64,000 bases of DNA from Cycas panzhihuaensis (Eukaryota > Cycadophyta), in NCBI GenBank assembly GCA_023213395.1, contig CM041465.1, positions 9,672,001-9,736,000 of the forward strand. The letters are read 5' to 3'. Made by a program: the position numbers and the translations under genes. Below the pieces are notes generated by a model. That model was not told the origin of the DNA. It saw only the letters and a list, made by a program, of their open reading frames with translations, and ran no database searches. Below, piece after piece: positions 1 to 11,639 of this stretch. The stretch's first letter is position 1. Every line of letters starts with the position of its first letter.

Positions 1-56
1 AATCAGTACAATGAATTTTGTAGCTAAAATCTACTCAGTCTCCATATACCATTTGG

Positions 57-245
57 TCATCCCCCATGCCCTTTCAAGTTTTCACAGGTTTCGATTTTCC
101 AAAATGATACAACCCTTATCCTTTTGCACCCACATGGAGTTTTCATGAAAGGGATAGAGCAGAGACTTACTCTTGTCCTTCCATGCCCACAAGGGATTTT
201 CATGAATGAGACAGAGTATGATGGTCCTATTGTCATCTCCTTCAA
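57..245 (-). other. Post-pol segment with two-unit tandem repeat and short open frame
   Basis: A frame of about 62 codons starts right after the pol stop (first ATG near 234). It is a two-unit repeat of about 50 bp encoding versions of SFMKxPCGxxRxRV. The homologous frame is open in the plus-strand copy (56011-56199). The third copy (about 25495-25672) carries a frameshift, so protein-level conservation is not supported. It is probably the family's 3' untranslated region just upstream of the polypurine tract. A small accessory protein is possible but unproven. Confidence 0.45.
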
Positions 246-3200
246 TCAGTCAGAGATGGAGGCCCTAAGGCTGAGTTACTTTTGAAACTATTCAAACTTC
301 ACCTTCTTCACTGGTTTGGTAAAGATATCAGCCACTTGATCTACTGTGGGGCAGTACTCTAGTTGAATTATGCCATCATGAACTAGTTCTCTAATCACGG
401 ACTTTTGTACTTATATGTTTGGTATGATCATGAAATATAGGATTTTTAGCCATCTGGATTGTAGATTGATTATCTACATGTAATCTAGTAGAACTTGTTT
501 GGGTGGCATTTAATGTATTCAACAATTTTCTAAGCCATATCAGCTCCTTGCTTGTCTCAGAAGTAGTAATGTACTCAGCTTTGGTAATTGAGTCTACAAC
601 TATTTTCTGTCGTCTAGATCTCCATGATATTGGTGCTGTTCTAAGAAATGTTACGTACCCAGATGTAGATCTTCCTGTGTCTTTATCTCCAGCAAAGTCT
701 GACTCTGTGTATGCATAAAGTTTAAATTCTGCATTAGGTTCATATAATAGACCATATTTGCTAGTCGTCTTTAGGTACCTCAACACTCGTATTGTAACTT
801 GCTAATGATTCTGCTTAGGATTTGTCATGAATCTTACAAGAATGCCAATAGAGTGTGCAATATCTGGCCTTGTGTTGGTAGTATAGATGAGACTACCTAT
901 AAGTTGCCTGTAGAGTGTTGCGTATGCCTCCCTATTATCACCATCAACTGAGAGTTTAATATTAGGCTCCATAGGTGTATCCACTGGTCGAGCACCTTCT
1001 AATTGAAACATTGTTAGAAGATCGTTGATATGTTTTTCTTGGGAGAGAAAGATTTTGCCATCCTTTTGAGTTACTTCAATTCCCAAGTAATATTTCATCA
1101 ACCCAAGGTTAGACAATTCAAAAGTTTTAGCAAGGTCCTTCTTTAGCTGGCTGACTATCTGTTCACTATTCCTCGTTATGAGCATGTCATCCACAAAGAT
1201 TAAGAGGTAAGTGACTTTATCATTTTGGCACTTGATGAATAATGTTGCATCAATATCTTGATAGTTACAAACCTCATATCTAAGTTGCCTCATTCTTTCA
1301 GACAACTTGGTAAACTAAGCACGAGAGGCTTGCTTTAGGCCGTACAAGGAATTTTTGAGCCTACAAACTTTATGCCCCTGACTGTCAATCTTGTATCCTT
1401 CTAGCTGAGCCATGTAAATTTCTTCTTTAAGGTCCCCATTGAGAAATGCGGTCTTAACATCGAGTTGGTGGATTTTCCAACCCTATTGAGCAGCCAAGGC
1501 TATAAGAGTTCTGATTGTAGGCCACTTGGTTGTAGGAGCAAAGATTTCAATGTAGTCAATGCCTTCCCTTTGCATGAAGCCTTTTGTTACCAACCTCGCC
1601 TTGTGTTTTTCTAAGGTGCCATCTGATCTATACTTGTTTTTGAACACCCATTTATTTTGAACTACCTTTCTTCCAAGTGGTAGATTAACAAGCTCCCATG
1701 TACCGTTCTTAATAAGAGATTAATACTCTTCATTTATGGCATTTCTCTAAGCTGCATGCTTTACAACTTCTTGGTATGTTAGGGGCTCTTCATTAAGAGC
1801 AAGATGTAGTTTTGCTGGTTCAAGCTTAATGAAAAGTGATTCATCCATCCTTGCTTTATGGGCACTTCTAGTGCCAGTTTTGCCTACCTCATCTGGTCGC
1901 ATATCCTTATGTAGCTGGTAGGCTTCACGAAAACCTCAAGTTGGGAATGAGGTTTTCATTTGCATAACCTCTTGATCTTCGTTCTGATCCTAAAAAGGAT
2001 CATGTGAAATATTTGGCATAGAGGAAGTTGACGATACTGGAGAAGATAGGCCATCCATAGATGTTGGAGAAGATGATCCTTCTGCTATGGCTTTGCCTTT
2101 ATCAGCTTAGTTGTTCATAAATGATGGTACTAGATGTGTACACATTGGCTTGGAGTCATAGCTTATATCCTCTGAGGCTCTATTGTCAGATTCCAAGATT
2201 TTGAGCAACTGTTCAATATCTCCCCCCCTAAATTTTGGAATCTGGACATCAAATTCAGTGGCATCATTAAATCAGCATGAAGGCATCTTGGAGTCAAGTC
2301 TGAGTAATTGATCTTTAGTCTCTGCAAAGATAACATCTCTAGTGATGATGATTTTGCGCTCTAAAGGTATAAAAACCTTATATCCCTTCTTGTCCATAGG
2401 GTATCTGACAAAGATGCTTTTGATGGTTCTATCTTGGAGCTTATTTCTATGTTCCTACAAAATATAAGCATAACAAGTAAAGCCAAAAATTCTGAAGTGG
2501 GAGATAGAGGGGGTTTGTCCATACCACATTTCATATGGAGAGGGGCCAAGCTTGGAGGGATTAACAGTGTTGATGTAGTACACAACAATCCAGATAGCCT
2601 CAGCCTAAAGATAGATAGGGACATTCTTATATACCAGCATAGCACAAGCTATATTCATGATGGTCCTATTCATGCGCTTGGTAACTCCATTTTGCTAGGG
2701 TGTACCTACAACAGTGGTCTGATGTTTGATTCCATGTTGATATAGGTACGATTCAAACTCATTGGATGTATACTCACCACCATTATCAGTCCTGAGTATT
2801 TTGATCTTGAATCCATATTCATTTTCCACGCGGGCCTTGAAAGCTTTAAACATAGAAAAAGCTTCATCTTTCTTTGCAAGAAAAGCAACCCATACTTTCT
2901 TGGTAAAATCATCAAAGAAAGTAATATAGTACCACTTCTGTTTGAGAGAAGGGATGGGTATATGACCACATATATCTAAGTGTATAAGCTGTAAAGGTTG
3001 GCTAGATTTCCACTGACTATGAGGAAAGGGTTATCTTTGAGATTTAGCAATAATACATGCTTCACATTTAAAGGGCTTAGAGGGGAACTTAGGCAAACCA
3101 GGAAGAGCATCTTGTAGTTCTCTTAAGCGATCAATTTTGATATGGCCCATACGAGCATGCCATAGAGCTACTTGGGACAACTTTTGAGGAGTCAAGGTTG

Positions 3201-4787
3201 TGGTAAAAATAAATTCATCATTAACATAGTTGGCTTTAGAGGATGGTGAGCCAATTAGGCGAAAACATTTGCCATCAAGAATTCTGGTCATAACCACAGC
3301 ATTTGAAGGAGGGTGAATGACACAGAGAGTTTGATTATTTGTAGTCACACTCAGATCAAATCTAAGAGAGACAAGGGTGGATAGGGAGAGCAGATTCTTC
3401 TTTAGAGTAGGAATATATAAAACATCAACAAGTGTAAAATCTAGAAGGCTTGGGAGTTTCAGGCAAATAGTTCCAAGTCCTTCGACTGGCTGAGATGATT
3501 TGTCATCCATGTCTACAACACCATGAACTTCAGAGTTAAAATCTTGAAAGAACTGGAGATGACAAGTCATGTGTTGTGTTGCTCTAGTATCCATGATCCA
3601 CGATGAAGTATTTGAGGTAGCACTATTTGCAACTCCAAGTGGTGAAGGCAAAAGTGAATAAGCAAAGCCACAATAAGCCTCAATATACTTAGTGGATCTA
3701 TTAACAACATTTGATGAAGTGGTCCCAATTCTTTGAAGGTGTGCATGAGCAAATTGCGTTCCACCAAAAGCATCTTCAAAAGAAGTATTATCAACATTAT
3801 GTGCACCATGGCGCTGTTGATAACTTGGTAGTTTGTTGGTGGCAGCTCTACAATTTTTGGCATAATGTCCTCTTCTATTACACCTTTTGCACATGATTGT
3901 TTGATTTCTAGTCTAAGTATTGGGCTGGTTGGATTGTCTCTAATTACTGGATCTAGGTCCAAGTTGATTATTTTGGCCTTGGCTTTGAGATTGTTTTTGT
4001 TGGAATTGAGGAGCCTATTGACTAAGAGGATGTTGTTCTTGTTGTCTACCTCTTCCTCTTCCATGGGAATTACCACCTCTACGAGAGTATTGACCTTGAT
4101 TTTTGGTATAAAAAAGATCTTCTTCCACTTCAAAAGTAGTATCAACTAGATTTGATGTAGTGGCAAAGTTGGTATCAAAGGTTTTATCAAATTCAATGAA
4201 CTTATCAACAAGATCCTCAAAGTTTAAGGTCTTCAAGGTGCCACTAGATTGAAGACTCCCCAATAGATTTTTATAATCTGGGATATGGAGATATGACTGA
4301 ATCAAGAAAGCCCATGTAATACATTGAGTTTTAAAATCTTTATCAATGGCTTGCTTGATTGGACGAAGGAGATTGATTGTCTCACTTGCATGTCCTTTCT
4401 ACATTTTCAATTTGTTCATCTTCAGCACTAAGTGAACAAATTCTAAGTATGATTTAGTGTCAAAGTTCTTCTTAAGAACTTCAAGAACTTTCCATGATGT
4501 ATCATGTATAGCTTCATCAATGAGATTATGCAGGGAATAATCAGTGACAAGCAAGATCCTGCCGGATTTTATCATCATCAAGTTCCCATTGGCGTTTAGG
4601 CTGGGAGGCGGTTAGAGCACCTCCTCAAGCGATCGTGGTAGCTATAGGCGCAATGTGGTGTAGGTTATAAGTGATCTCTCCATAGACCTTCATACTTTAC
4701 AGCATTTCTGACACTAGTGAACCACATGTCCCAATTTTTTTTCCCGTTTAGAATGCAGTTCACATTTTACTTGAATTGTGAAGACAT
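246..4787 (-). pseudogene. Copia gag-pol polyprotein, copy A, decayed
   Basis: The frame starts at the ATG at 4787 (Met-Ser-Ser-Gln) and ends at the TGA at 246-248 (Ala-Ser-Ile-Ser-Asp-stop). Domains in order: a UBN2-type gag (4787-3900); zinc knuckle C-x2-C-x4-H-x4-C (CKRCNRRGHYAKNC, 3891-3850); protease, whose catalytic Asp-Ser-Gly now reads Asp-Thr-Arg (about 3580-3591); integrase HHCC finger (H-x3-H, then C-x2-C, about 3165-3055); integrase core (3030-2360); reverse transcriptase with the FVDDM catalytic motif (about 1180-1197); and RNase H (about 786-400). It is broken by several stops and frameshifts, including one base lost near 400 in RNase H. Order and motifs are those of plant Ty1/copia. 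Family and order are certain; exact domain limits are approximate. Confidence 0.92.
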
Positions 4788-6831
4788 TGTGTCTTTTTAG
4801 AAGGGAAAAAATGAACAAGGGACTATAAAAGTGATGGCAATAAATGATCGATCACTATTTACAAATGGGAAATATAATGAAGTAGTGTAGAAGAAGGAAG
4901 AAGAAGTGAGAATGGTTGCTCAAATATGAAGGGAGCAACTTAGAGAAAAGTCACCAACACTTGTGACAAATATTAACCTAACGCAGTAGGAATATCAGAA
5001 GCACTATGATAAAAATTGGCCACTAACACTTGTGGCAAATATTAACCTGACATAGTAGGAATATCAGAAGCACTATGATTATGATTACACTATGGATCAC
5101 TTTTTACAAATAAGTAAGTGATCAATATACAAGATTGTAGGCCAATGTAGAAGTTGATATCATTGGGTTTACACAACTTGAAACTCAAATGTAGGATGTG
5201 TAATCAACCTAATAACCTCTAATTATGTCCAATGTGTAGTTGACTTTGTTGAAGGGATGTCTAGGCTTCTAGTAAAATTAATTTGGCCTTCACCCGCGAT
5301 ACCTGCAATCGTGCTTGGTGATGAAATCCAAGTCACAATGGAGCCCAGGTACTCCTAATCCTCACCTAGTTCACCAATGAGCAGCTATATACCTCCTCTA
5401 AAGAGTGGTACATGCATACCCATGGCTATGATGGATATTGGATTAGGTATATTTTAATCTTGTATTAAAGTTTCAATTTTCCCAATTGGTTATTAGGATG
5501 ATCCCTGATTGAGACATGATGGTATGGTTAACCAAACCTCACCAATATTCCGGTTTAGTCCAGTCCCAACTTGAAACCCACACCTCCTTTATGGTACGGC
5601 ATTCTGCCAACCAAGGTATCTCAACCTTGGCGAGTGTGTGAATAGGTACAAGATGGTAGAAAATAGCATACGTGATGCGTTCCTTTTAGGAAGAGTGAAA
5701 ACATTATTGAATTACATCAAACGTACATTTAATTGAAAATAATGCTTGCTTGGAGTGCTTTTGGAGTGCTTATTCGAAGTGCTTGCTTGAAGTGTCTTTA
5801 GAGTGCTTGCTTTAAGTGATTTTAGAGTGCTAAAATGCAATGCTAATAAGTGAGTGAGAACATCATATATTGCTCCGATCCAGGTGTTTCTTTTTCACTT
5901 TTACAATGGGCTTTTAAGCCTTATAAAAAGGAAGAAATTTTCTTCACTTTTTTTTTTTTTTTTTTTGTTAATACAAGAAAATGTACTCTTCACTAAATCA
6001 GCAATAACTTTCTCCCATGATGTTGAAATGGAGTTCCAATTTTTGTGCTACAAACTAGACTCAGAGATTCATCTTCAGGAAGTTGAATTAGGTCCAAATG
6101 AGTTCTGAAAAATTTTTGATAGCCCCATAAAGTTAGGAAATTATATTTTTCCAGAATTCTTACTAAAAATAATTACTGTTCACTAAAATAGTAATAACTT
6201 CCTCATACAACATCTAAACTAGGTGTTGGTTTTTGCAATGGAAAGTAGACTCAGAGCCCCATCTTTGAAAATTAGAATCAATTCAATTGGATCTCTGTAG
6301 AAGATTTTGTAGACCTGTGAAGTTCAATAATCAAATTATATTTCTGCAAAAATTTCAGCTTACTAATATCTCATTAACACATGATACCATATGAAATTTC
6401 CATCATTTTTTAATCACCAGGATCCCAATATGGGCAAGGTGAGAGCATATAATGATAGATATTTTAAATGGCTCAAAATTCTTTGAAAAAAATGGGTAAA
6501 ACCTCCCCTTACAATCATTTTTCTAAATGCTAGAAAAATTTCAGCAGCATTTCCCCTTGTTAAATGGAAAAAAAAGGGAAAAGAAAAAGGAAGATTGAGA
6601 TAGCATGAATGGCCAGCAAAGGATTGGAATCCTTGGGCCTTACAACTCCTTGTATTATACTTCCAAACCTGCAAAAGAGAAAGGAAAAGAAAACAATACA
6701 AAATATGCTATCATAATAACTTGAAAATATTTCTAAATTCACTTTCACAATCTCCTTCACCACATGGATCGTGGGGGAGAAGGAAGTGATGGCTCCATTG
6801 TAAGTACAAGTGGGGAATATGAAGGAAGCAA
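4788..6831 (-). other. Long leader of copia copy A
   Basis: About 2 kb between the primer-binding site and gag with no coding frame. It holds an imperfect tandem duplication of about 70 bp (4955-5078, each unit carrying ATATCAGAAGCACTATGAT), which is also present in copy C (51165-51275). A short-period repeat of TGCTTG(C/G)AGTG-like units lies at about 5745-5832, and a T homopolymer at 5949-5966. Such long leaders are common in large plant LTR elements and may hold packaging or dimerisation signals, but none can be assigned here. Confidence 0.6.
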
Positions 6832-6843
6832 GCTTTGATACCA
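6832..6843 (-). promoter_or_regulatory. Primer-binding site, copy A
   Basis: On the minus strand this reads TGGTATCAAAGC, two bases after the LTR. The plant initiator-methionine tRNA site is TGGTATCAGAGC, so there is one transition. It primes minus-strand DNA synthesis. Confidence 0.9.
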
Positions 6844-6845
6844 CA

Positions 6846-7143
6846 TGAAAAGAGTGGATCTATCCTTCATTTCCATGCACTAAATACAAAGGCAAACATG
6901 GAAGCAAGAGAGACTTGAGAGAAAGAAAGTAGCTCTCACAAAATGGGGAGGTAAGAACGAATCTCCTCCATTGAGCTTTTTCTTTTATATTGAGAGAGGG
7001 AGCATTAGAGTTAGGTGAAATGAAATTACACATAATGCACATGAAAGTGCATTTCACTTAAGTGATCTAATTTAAAGTTCACTTAAGACCCTTTTTTGAA
7101 ATAATTAACTAATGTAATGACCTTATGTTATTAACCCTTTTCA
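6846..7143 (-). repeat. 5' LTR of copia copy A (298 bp)
   Basis: Bounded by TGAAAAG and CTTTTCA, which form an inverted repeat. It is colinear with the 298-bp 3' LTR of copy C (56444-56741). It carries the promoter of the element; a TATA-like stretch (TTTATATTG read on the plus strand) lies near 6982. Confidence 0.9.
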
Positions 7144-10100
7144 TGTGATGGGTTCTATCCTTTAGAGGTTTAGATTATTTGGGTTAAAGATAATAATCAA
7201 CTAACCCATCTATTTGACACGAGCCTAGTGAATAAGAACTTTCTTATTACCCTAAGACTTTTAAAATTAGGTTTTATTGGTCAAGATAACTTTGTAAGAT
7301 ATCCATCATAGACATACCCATGAAGATAATATGAAGTTCCTCAATACTTGAGAATATATTCTCCTTATTGATAGATTGGGAAAATGCCCTTCTTAGGTCA
7401 TATTGACTAGGGTAGATAGGTATGGTCTTGGGAAGAAGGAGAATCTTTATAAATTATGGATTAATAGGTGGTTATTGGTATGAAGAGACCCCTTTTGCCT
7501 CCTTTAATACTTGATCTTGAGTTATAGTAAATACTTAAGTGCTCTTAAGTATTTGGATAACCTTTTTAACCCTTCATATTATAACATTAGGTGGCTTCAG
7601 TAGACTCTTGGTCCTTAGACAGAAAGCCTACAAGATTAGGTTGGGACTTATATTTAGGTTGGTTGGTAAGTAGACTAGGTGTAGGTATTATTTAAGAATA
7701 GAGTCTTCCCCTTCCTCATTGGGTTTACTATTGATCTTGGGGCTTATGTGCTTCATTATTTAGAAAAAGGTCCTAATGCATTAACTACTCTAAGTTAGGT
7801 TTTGATATGGAGTGAGGAGAAGGATCTTATGGTGGTGCCTACTCAAGATGTTGGGTCTAATAGTAAATATCATCATGGGTGAAATTACCATAAATATAAC
7901 ACCACCTCTTTTTGAAGGGATAAGGGTTCTTCTCCTTAAGGGATAAGGTTATTACCCTTAGCTTGAGGAAGAGTCTACATTACTTGTTAAATTAGCTTAT
8001 ACCCATGTGAGAGAACATATGGATTTGGTTGGCTTTAATACAATTAAAGTTTAAGGTATTATACCACTCACCCAAATAAATAAACTACAAAAATAATGAA
8101 GTCCATGGTCTTTCAATGTTGTTGATTATGGGCTTAAGAGGTTATGGTTGAGGACTTTAGTCCTATGATGCTGGTAGTGCCTCATGTCATGGGGGAACTT
8201 TACTTAATTTTTTAAAAGACCTACTTAAATCTTTATGGATTCTAAAGCAAGGCATTTCAAAATTGAATAATTACACATAGTAGTTCCCATTTTGAATACC
8301 TTTGAATGGGCCTAAAGAGGAAGATCATTGATAAATATATCATATTTTAGATTTTTAGGTAGGTTAACTTTAGACGAGTTTAGAAAATCATGAAATGAAT
8401 GAATGAAATCTCTATTGAGCTTATTGTTGCCTTGATTAAGAGAGAGCATAGCTTTAGCCCTACTCTTAAAGGGATGTGATATATTAAAGTACTTAACAAA
8501 GGTATCCACCAATTATTAAAATTAAAAAATAGAATGGGTAGGTAGGTGATAGAACTATTTTAGTGCATTGCCTCAAAGAGATCTGGGGAATAATTCTACC
8601 AAGATGTGATCATATGTCTAATAGTCAATATATGTAATGAAAAATGCCTTGACATAATCTTCAAGATCTTAGGATAAAGTACCCTCAAGCTTGGGTATTT
8701 TTTGGGGATGAGGTGGCAGGTTGGTTTTAACTACCTTGAGGAAGAGTAAGCTAGTTCGATAGTTAATAAAGAGGTATGTCCTAAGTTGATCTAAAGGATC
8801 AATAGGTAGAAATACAAGTTGAGGTGAATAAAATTGCTAGGTTTGAGGTCCACCATAGAGGGTTTATCCTTACTGGTAGGACTAGTAAGGTGGACTATGT
8901 TGGGAGATGCCTCAAGCTTGATAGGAATCTCTTACTTTGGTATTTGGGTTGGGTACATGTGGCATAGTTTGTCAATAGGATGATTATCCATATGGATGGG
9001 TTTAGCATGAAACACCACCTTGTGTAGCTACTCCTTAAGGAATGACTACATAATATGGGATGGGGATGGGCCTATGCTAAACTTGATAATGTTAGAAAGG
9101 TGGTACCTAGTATATTAATGCAAGTTGGGGTCCTATAACTTGGTAAGAGGGAGGGTATGATGGAGTACCTATATTCATGGCCTAATATAGTGGAAAAAAA
9201 TAAGAAGAGGGATGTGGTATGGGATTATGACCTTACAGGCCTATGATTAGAGGGGCAACCCCATATAAGTGGAAAGGGTTAAACTCCAAAAGTAGGTTAT
9301 TGATGAGGCCCATCTTAGCCCCACTATTGAGAAACTAGCAAAGTGGGATGAAAGTAGATTACACACATATCAAGGAGTGGGATAAATTAGTATAATAAAG
9401 TATGGAGGAGGATGAGGCATCTCTCAATGTCCTATAGGTCAAGGATAAGGTGGTACTAATGGAATAACAAGGTTGGACCAAGCACCTATCTATTATGGAA
9501 TATAGGTATGGAGCTTACCTGTTAGAGGCATAAGTGGGATGGATTGGGAAACTTATTGGGTAGGTAAAGGACCTACTACTAAGGAGGGACCGATAGACAA
9601 GTTTATTATTAATGGGGTGTGGGTAGGTATAGTGGTAGATGAGACTATTATTTATAAAATAACTAGCTATTATAAAGCTACTTACTATTGGGGTTAGGAA
9701 ATATATGGGATTGGGCCAAGGGTAGTCTCAAATATTCATTAGGCCTAAGTAGAAGTGGTCTTCCTTATAACTACCTTAAACTAATATCAAAGTTTAGTTA
9801 CAATATCCTATAAAGTGTTCTAAGTATGGGAAGGATCAAGGACTTAGTCATCCACTTGGGTTTAATCAAAAGAAAAATCTTAAGTTGATGACTCAAGGGC
9901 TTGGGAAGGTTCATGAGGATAAGAAGCTCTAATAATGCAGGCAAGGGAGTCTATAGGATTTTTATATAATGTATCTTGTTCATAAGGTGGGTAAGTGGTA
10001 TCCACTCCCTCTTCATAAGGAACCTATGAACCATGTAGATTAGTCCCTTAAGACTAATCCTAGGCATATGCTTGGCAAGGATTATGTATTGATATAGGTC

Positions 10101-10947
10101 ATTCATTTGGTAAGGTTGATATGGTTAATAGGGTGGTTGGGCTTGAAAAGGATCTATAGATTGCTCAAGTTGAGGCTGGCCTACCATTGAGGACTGCTAG
10201 ATAAGTGATTGACTAGGTGAGCTTGAAAATTTTGAGTATAGTGGAGAAAGGCCTCTAATACAACCAAGGAATCATCATTAGAAAAGATATGATGGATCCT
10301 CATAAGAAAATACTATGAATTTACAATAGTCTCACCTTAAAATAAAGGGCCCAAATAAATCAAAGATAGGGAATCAACAACATAGTATTTGCTAAGACCC
10401 TACTAGCAAGTCCCCAATATGGTCACTAGTAAAATGTGACTCACGAGAGGGGAGGATAAACAACATCATCCAACTAGACTAGAAGGGTAAGCAAAGTTTG
10501 AGTCAAAAGGGGAATAAGCATACACCTTCTACAAGGGTGTTCTTACATCTCCTATATATAATTATAGGGAGAACTAACCAATATAGTTTTTAGGCTAGTA
10601 GGGTAATATATAGATGTGTGTGATGAGCTAAAAAGAATAAAAATAAAAATGAAAGAACTAAAAACAAAGCTAAACTAACTATCTAATTAGGCAAATAATG
10701 AAAACATGCAAATGAAGAAATAATGTAGAAAATAAATAAATTATAAATTTAACTAAAAGCTTCATGATGAAATCAACCTATCTACTAGTAAGTTATCCCT
10801 ATAAGGACTATACAACATGAGAAAAAAAAACCTTCATAAAATGAGGGGTTCTCTATAAATACTTATATGTGCTTTGCCTATATGACTACTCCCTCCTAAA
10901 GCATACTAGCCTATCATAACATGGCTCCTAAAATGACCCTAAAATTA
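7144..10947 (-). mobile_element. Element I: degraded gypsy-type gag region
   Basis: Sequence between copia A and copia H. The minus strand carries a recognisable retroviral-type gag (next entry). No LTR, polypurine tract or pol motif could be identified, and 7144-8260 contains only short broken frames. It is probably the oldest layer at this end, into which copia A and perhaps H inserted. Confidence 0.5.
8260..10400 (-). pseudogene. Gypsy gag remnant with proline-rich N-terminal part
   Basis: The minus-strand frame at 8512-8312 reads LVDTFVKYFNISHPFKSRAK and continues with MLSLNQGNNKLNRDFIHSFH. This is the helical core of a plant Ty3/gypsy capsid (Retrotrans_gag): the order of aromatic, Arg and Phe positions matches that family. 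Upstream on the same strand (10400-8600) broken frames are rich in Pro, Tyr and Gln (for example QAQPPY and PYQPYQMN), suggesting a long low-complexity N-terminal extension. The gag at 62.8 kb has the same layout, so both probably belong to one gypsy lineage. Many stops; not functional. Confidence 0.55.
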
Positions 10948-11469
10948 TAGAGATTAACATTCAACTCTAACATGAAATTATGATGAAACACAAGTTAGGA
11001 TCTCTTGAAGAGGGAGTATATAAAGAGAATAAGATGATTGGCATCACAACATTAGCACTATGAAGATAAGTAACTAAGTAATTATAAACTCAAGCATATG
11101 AAAGATACGAGATATGGATGAGTAGGAATTGATCTTCACTCTAAATAAATAAGATTACCTTATATTTAAATGAGTAACATAATAATATAATACTTCACTC
11201 TCTTGATCTATATGAGAAATGGTCCCAATATACAGATAAGGATGAGGAACCTTAGGGGTTGTATGTTTGACACTTGTCAAATGTGCATGCCATGACCCAT
11301 ATAAAAAAGTACATGAGGGGTGTATTGACCTTCAAGTCATAACTTATACTCATTAGAAAGAATGTGGGTGTGTACTTTAGTATATTAGGTGATAAAGCAC
11401 CCTTATATAAAGTACATAATATTACAATATAAAGTATAATACTTAACATTTAAATATAAAGGTCTAACA
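10948..11469 (-). repeat. 3' LTR of element H (522 bp)
   Basis: Colinear with 16287-16579, for example the shared block AAATGGTCCCAATATA. On the minus strand it starts TGTTAGACC next to the polypurine tract. Confidence 0.82.
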
Positions 11470-11480
11470 CTCCCTCTTAA
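11470..11480 (-). promoter_or_regulatory. Polypurine tract of element H
   Basis: Minus strand TTAAGAGGGAG directly before the LTR start TGTTAGACC. It primes plus-strand DNA synthesis. Confidence 0.75.
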
Positions 11481-11639
11481 TGTTTACAATGTTAAGTTTG
11501 ACACTAATGAATTACACTAACTAAAAGGGCACTCCAAATATTCCTCCACTATAAGGTTATTATTTAGAGAGGGCTTGTCATATCCATTTAATGGATTTGC
11601 CACTTGCATTGAGTACTTTAGGTCAATATTTAGTTTTGT

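Larger units (their letters stand above)
1..7143 (-). mobile_element. Ty1/copia retrotransposon, family 1 copy A (3' end outside window)
   Basis: Minus-strand copia element with the order 5' LTR, primer-binding site, long leader, gag, protease, integrase, reverse transcriptase and RNase H. The same family occurs twice more in the window (24916-32521 minus, 50458-56741 plus), and colinear similarity between the three copies fixes the boundaries. By comparison with the plus-strand copy, the polypurine tract and 3' LTR should lie about 200 bp beyond position 1. It sits in older gypsy-derived sequence (7144 onward). The copy is dead because the polyprotein is interrupted many times. Confidence 0.93.

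Noticed and set aside
503-718. Plus-strand 71-codon frame
   Set aside because: Antisense shadow of the copia RNase H frame; the same happens at 25932-26237 and 55527-55751.
3567-4149. Overlapping frames of 192 and 94 codons in the gag/zinc-knuckle region of copy A
   Set aside because: They are alternative or antisense frames of the gag-pol reading frame, which carries the CCHC motif and is shared by the other copies.
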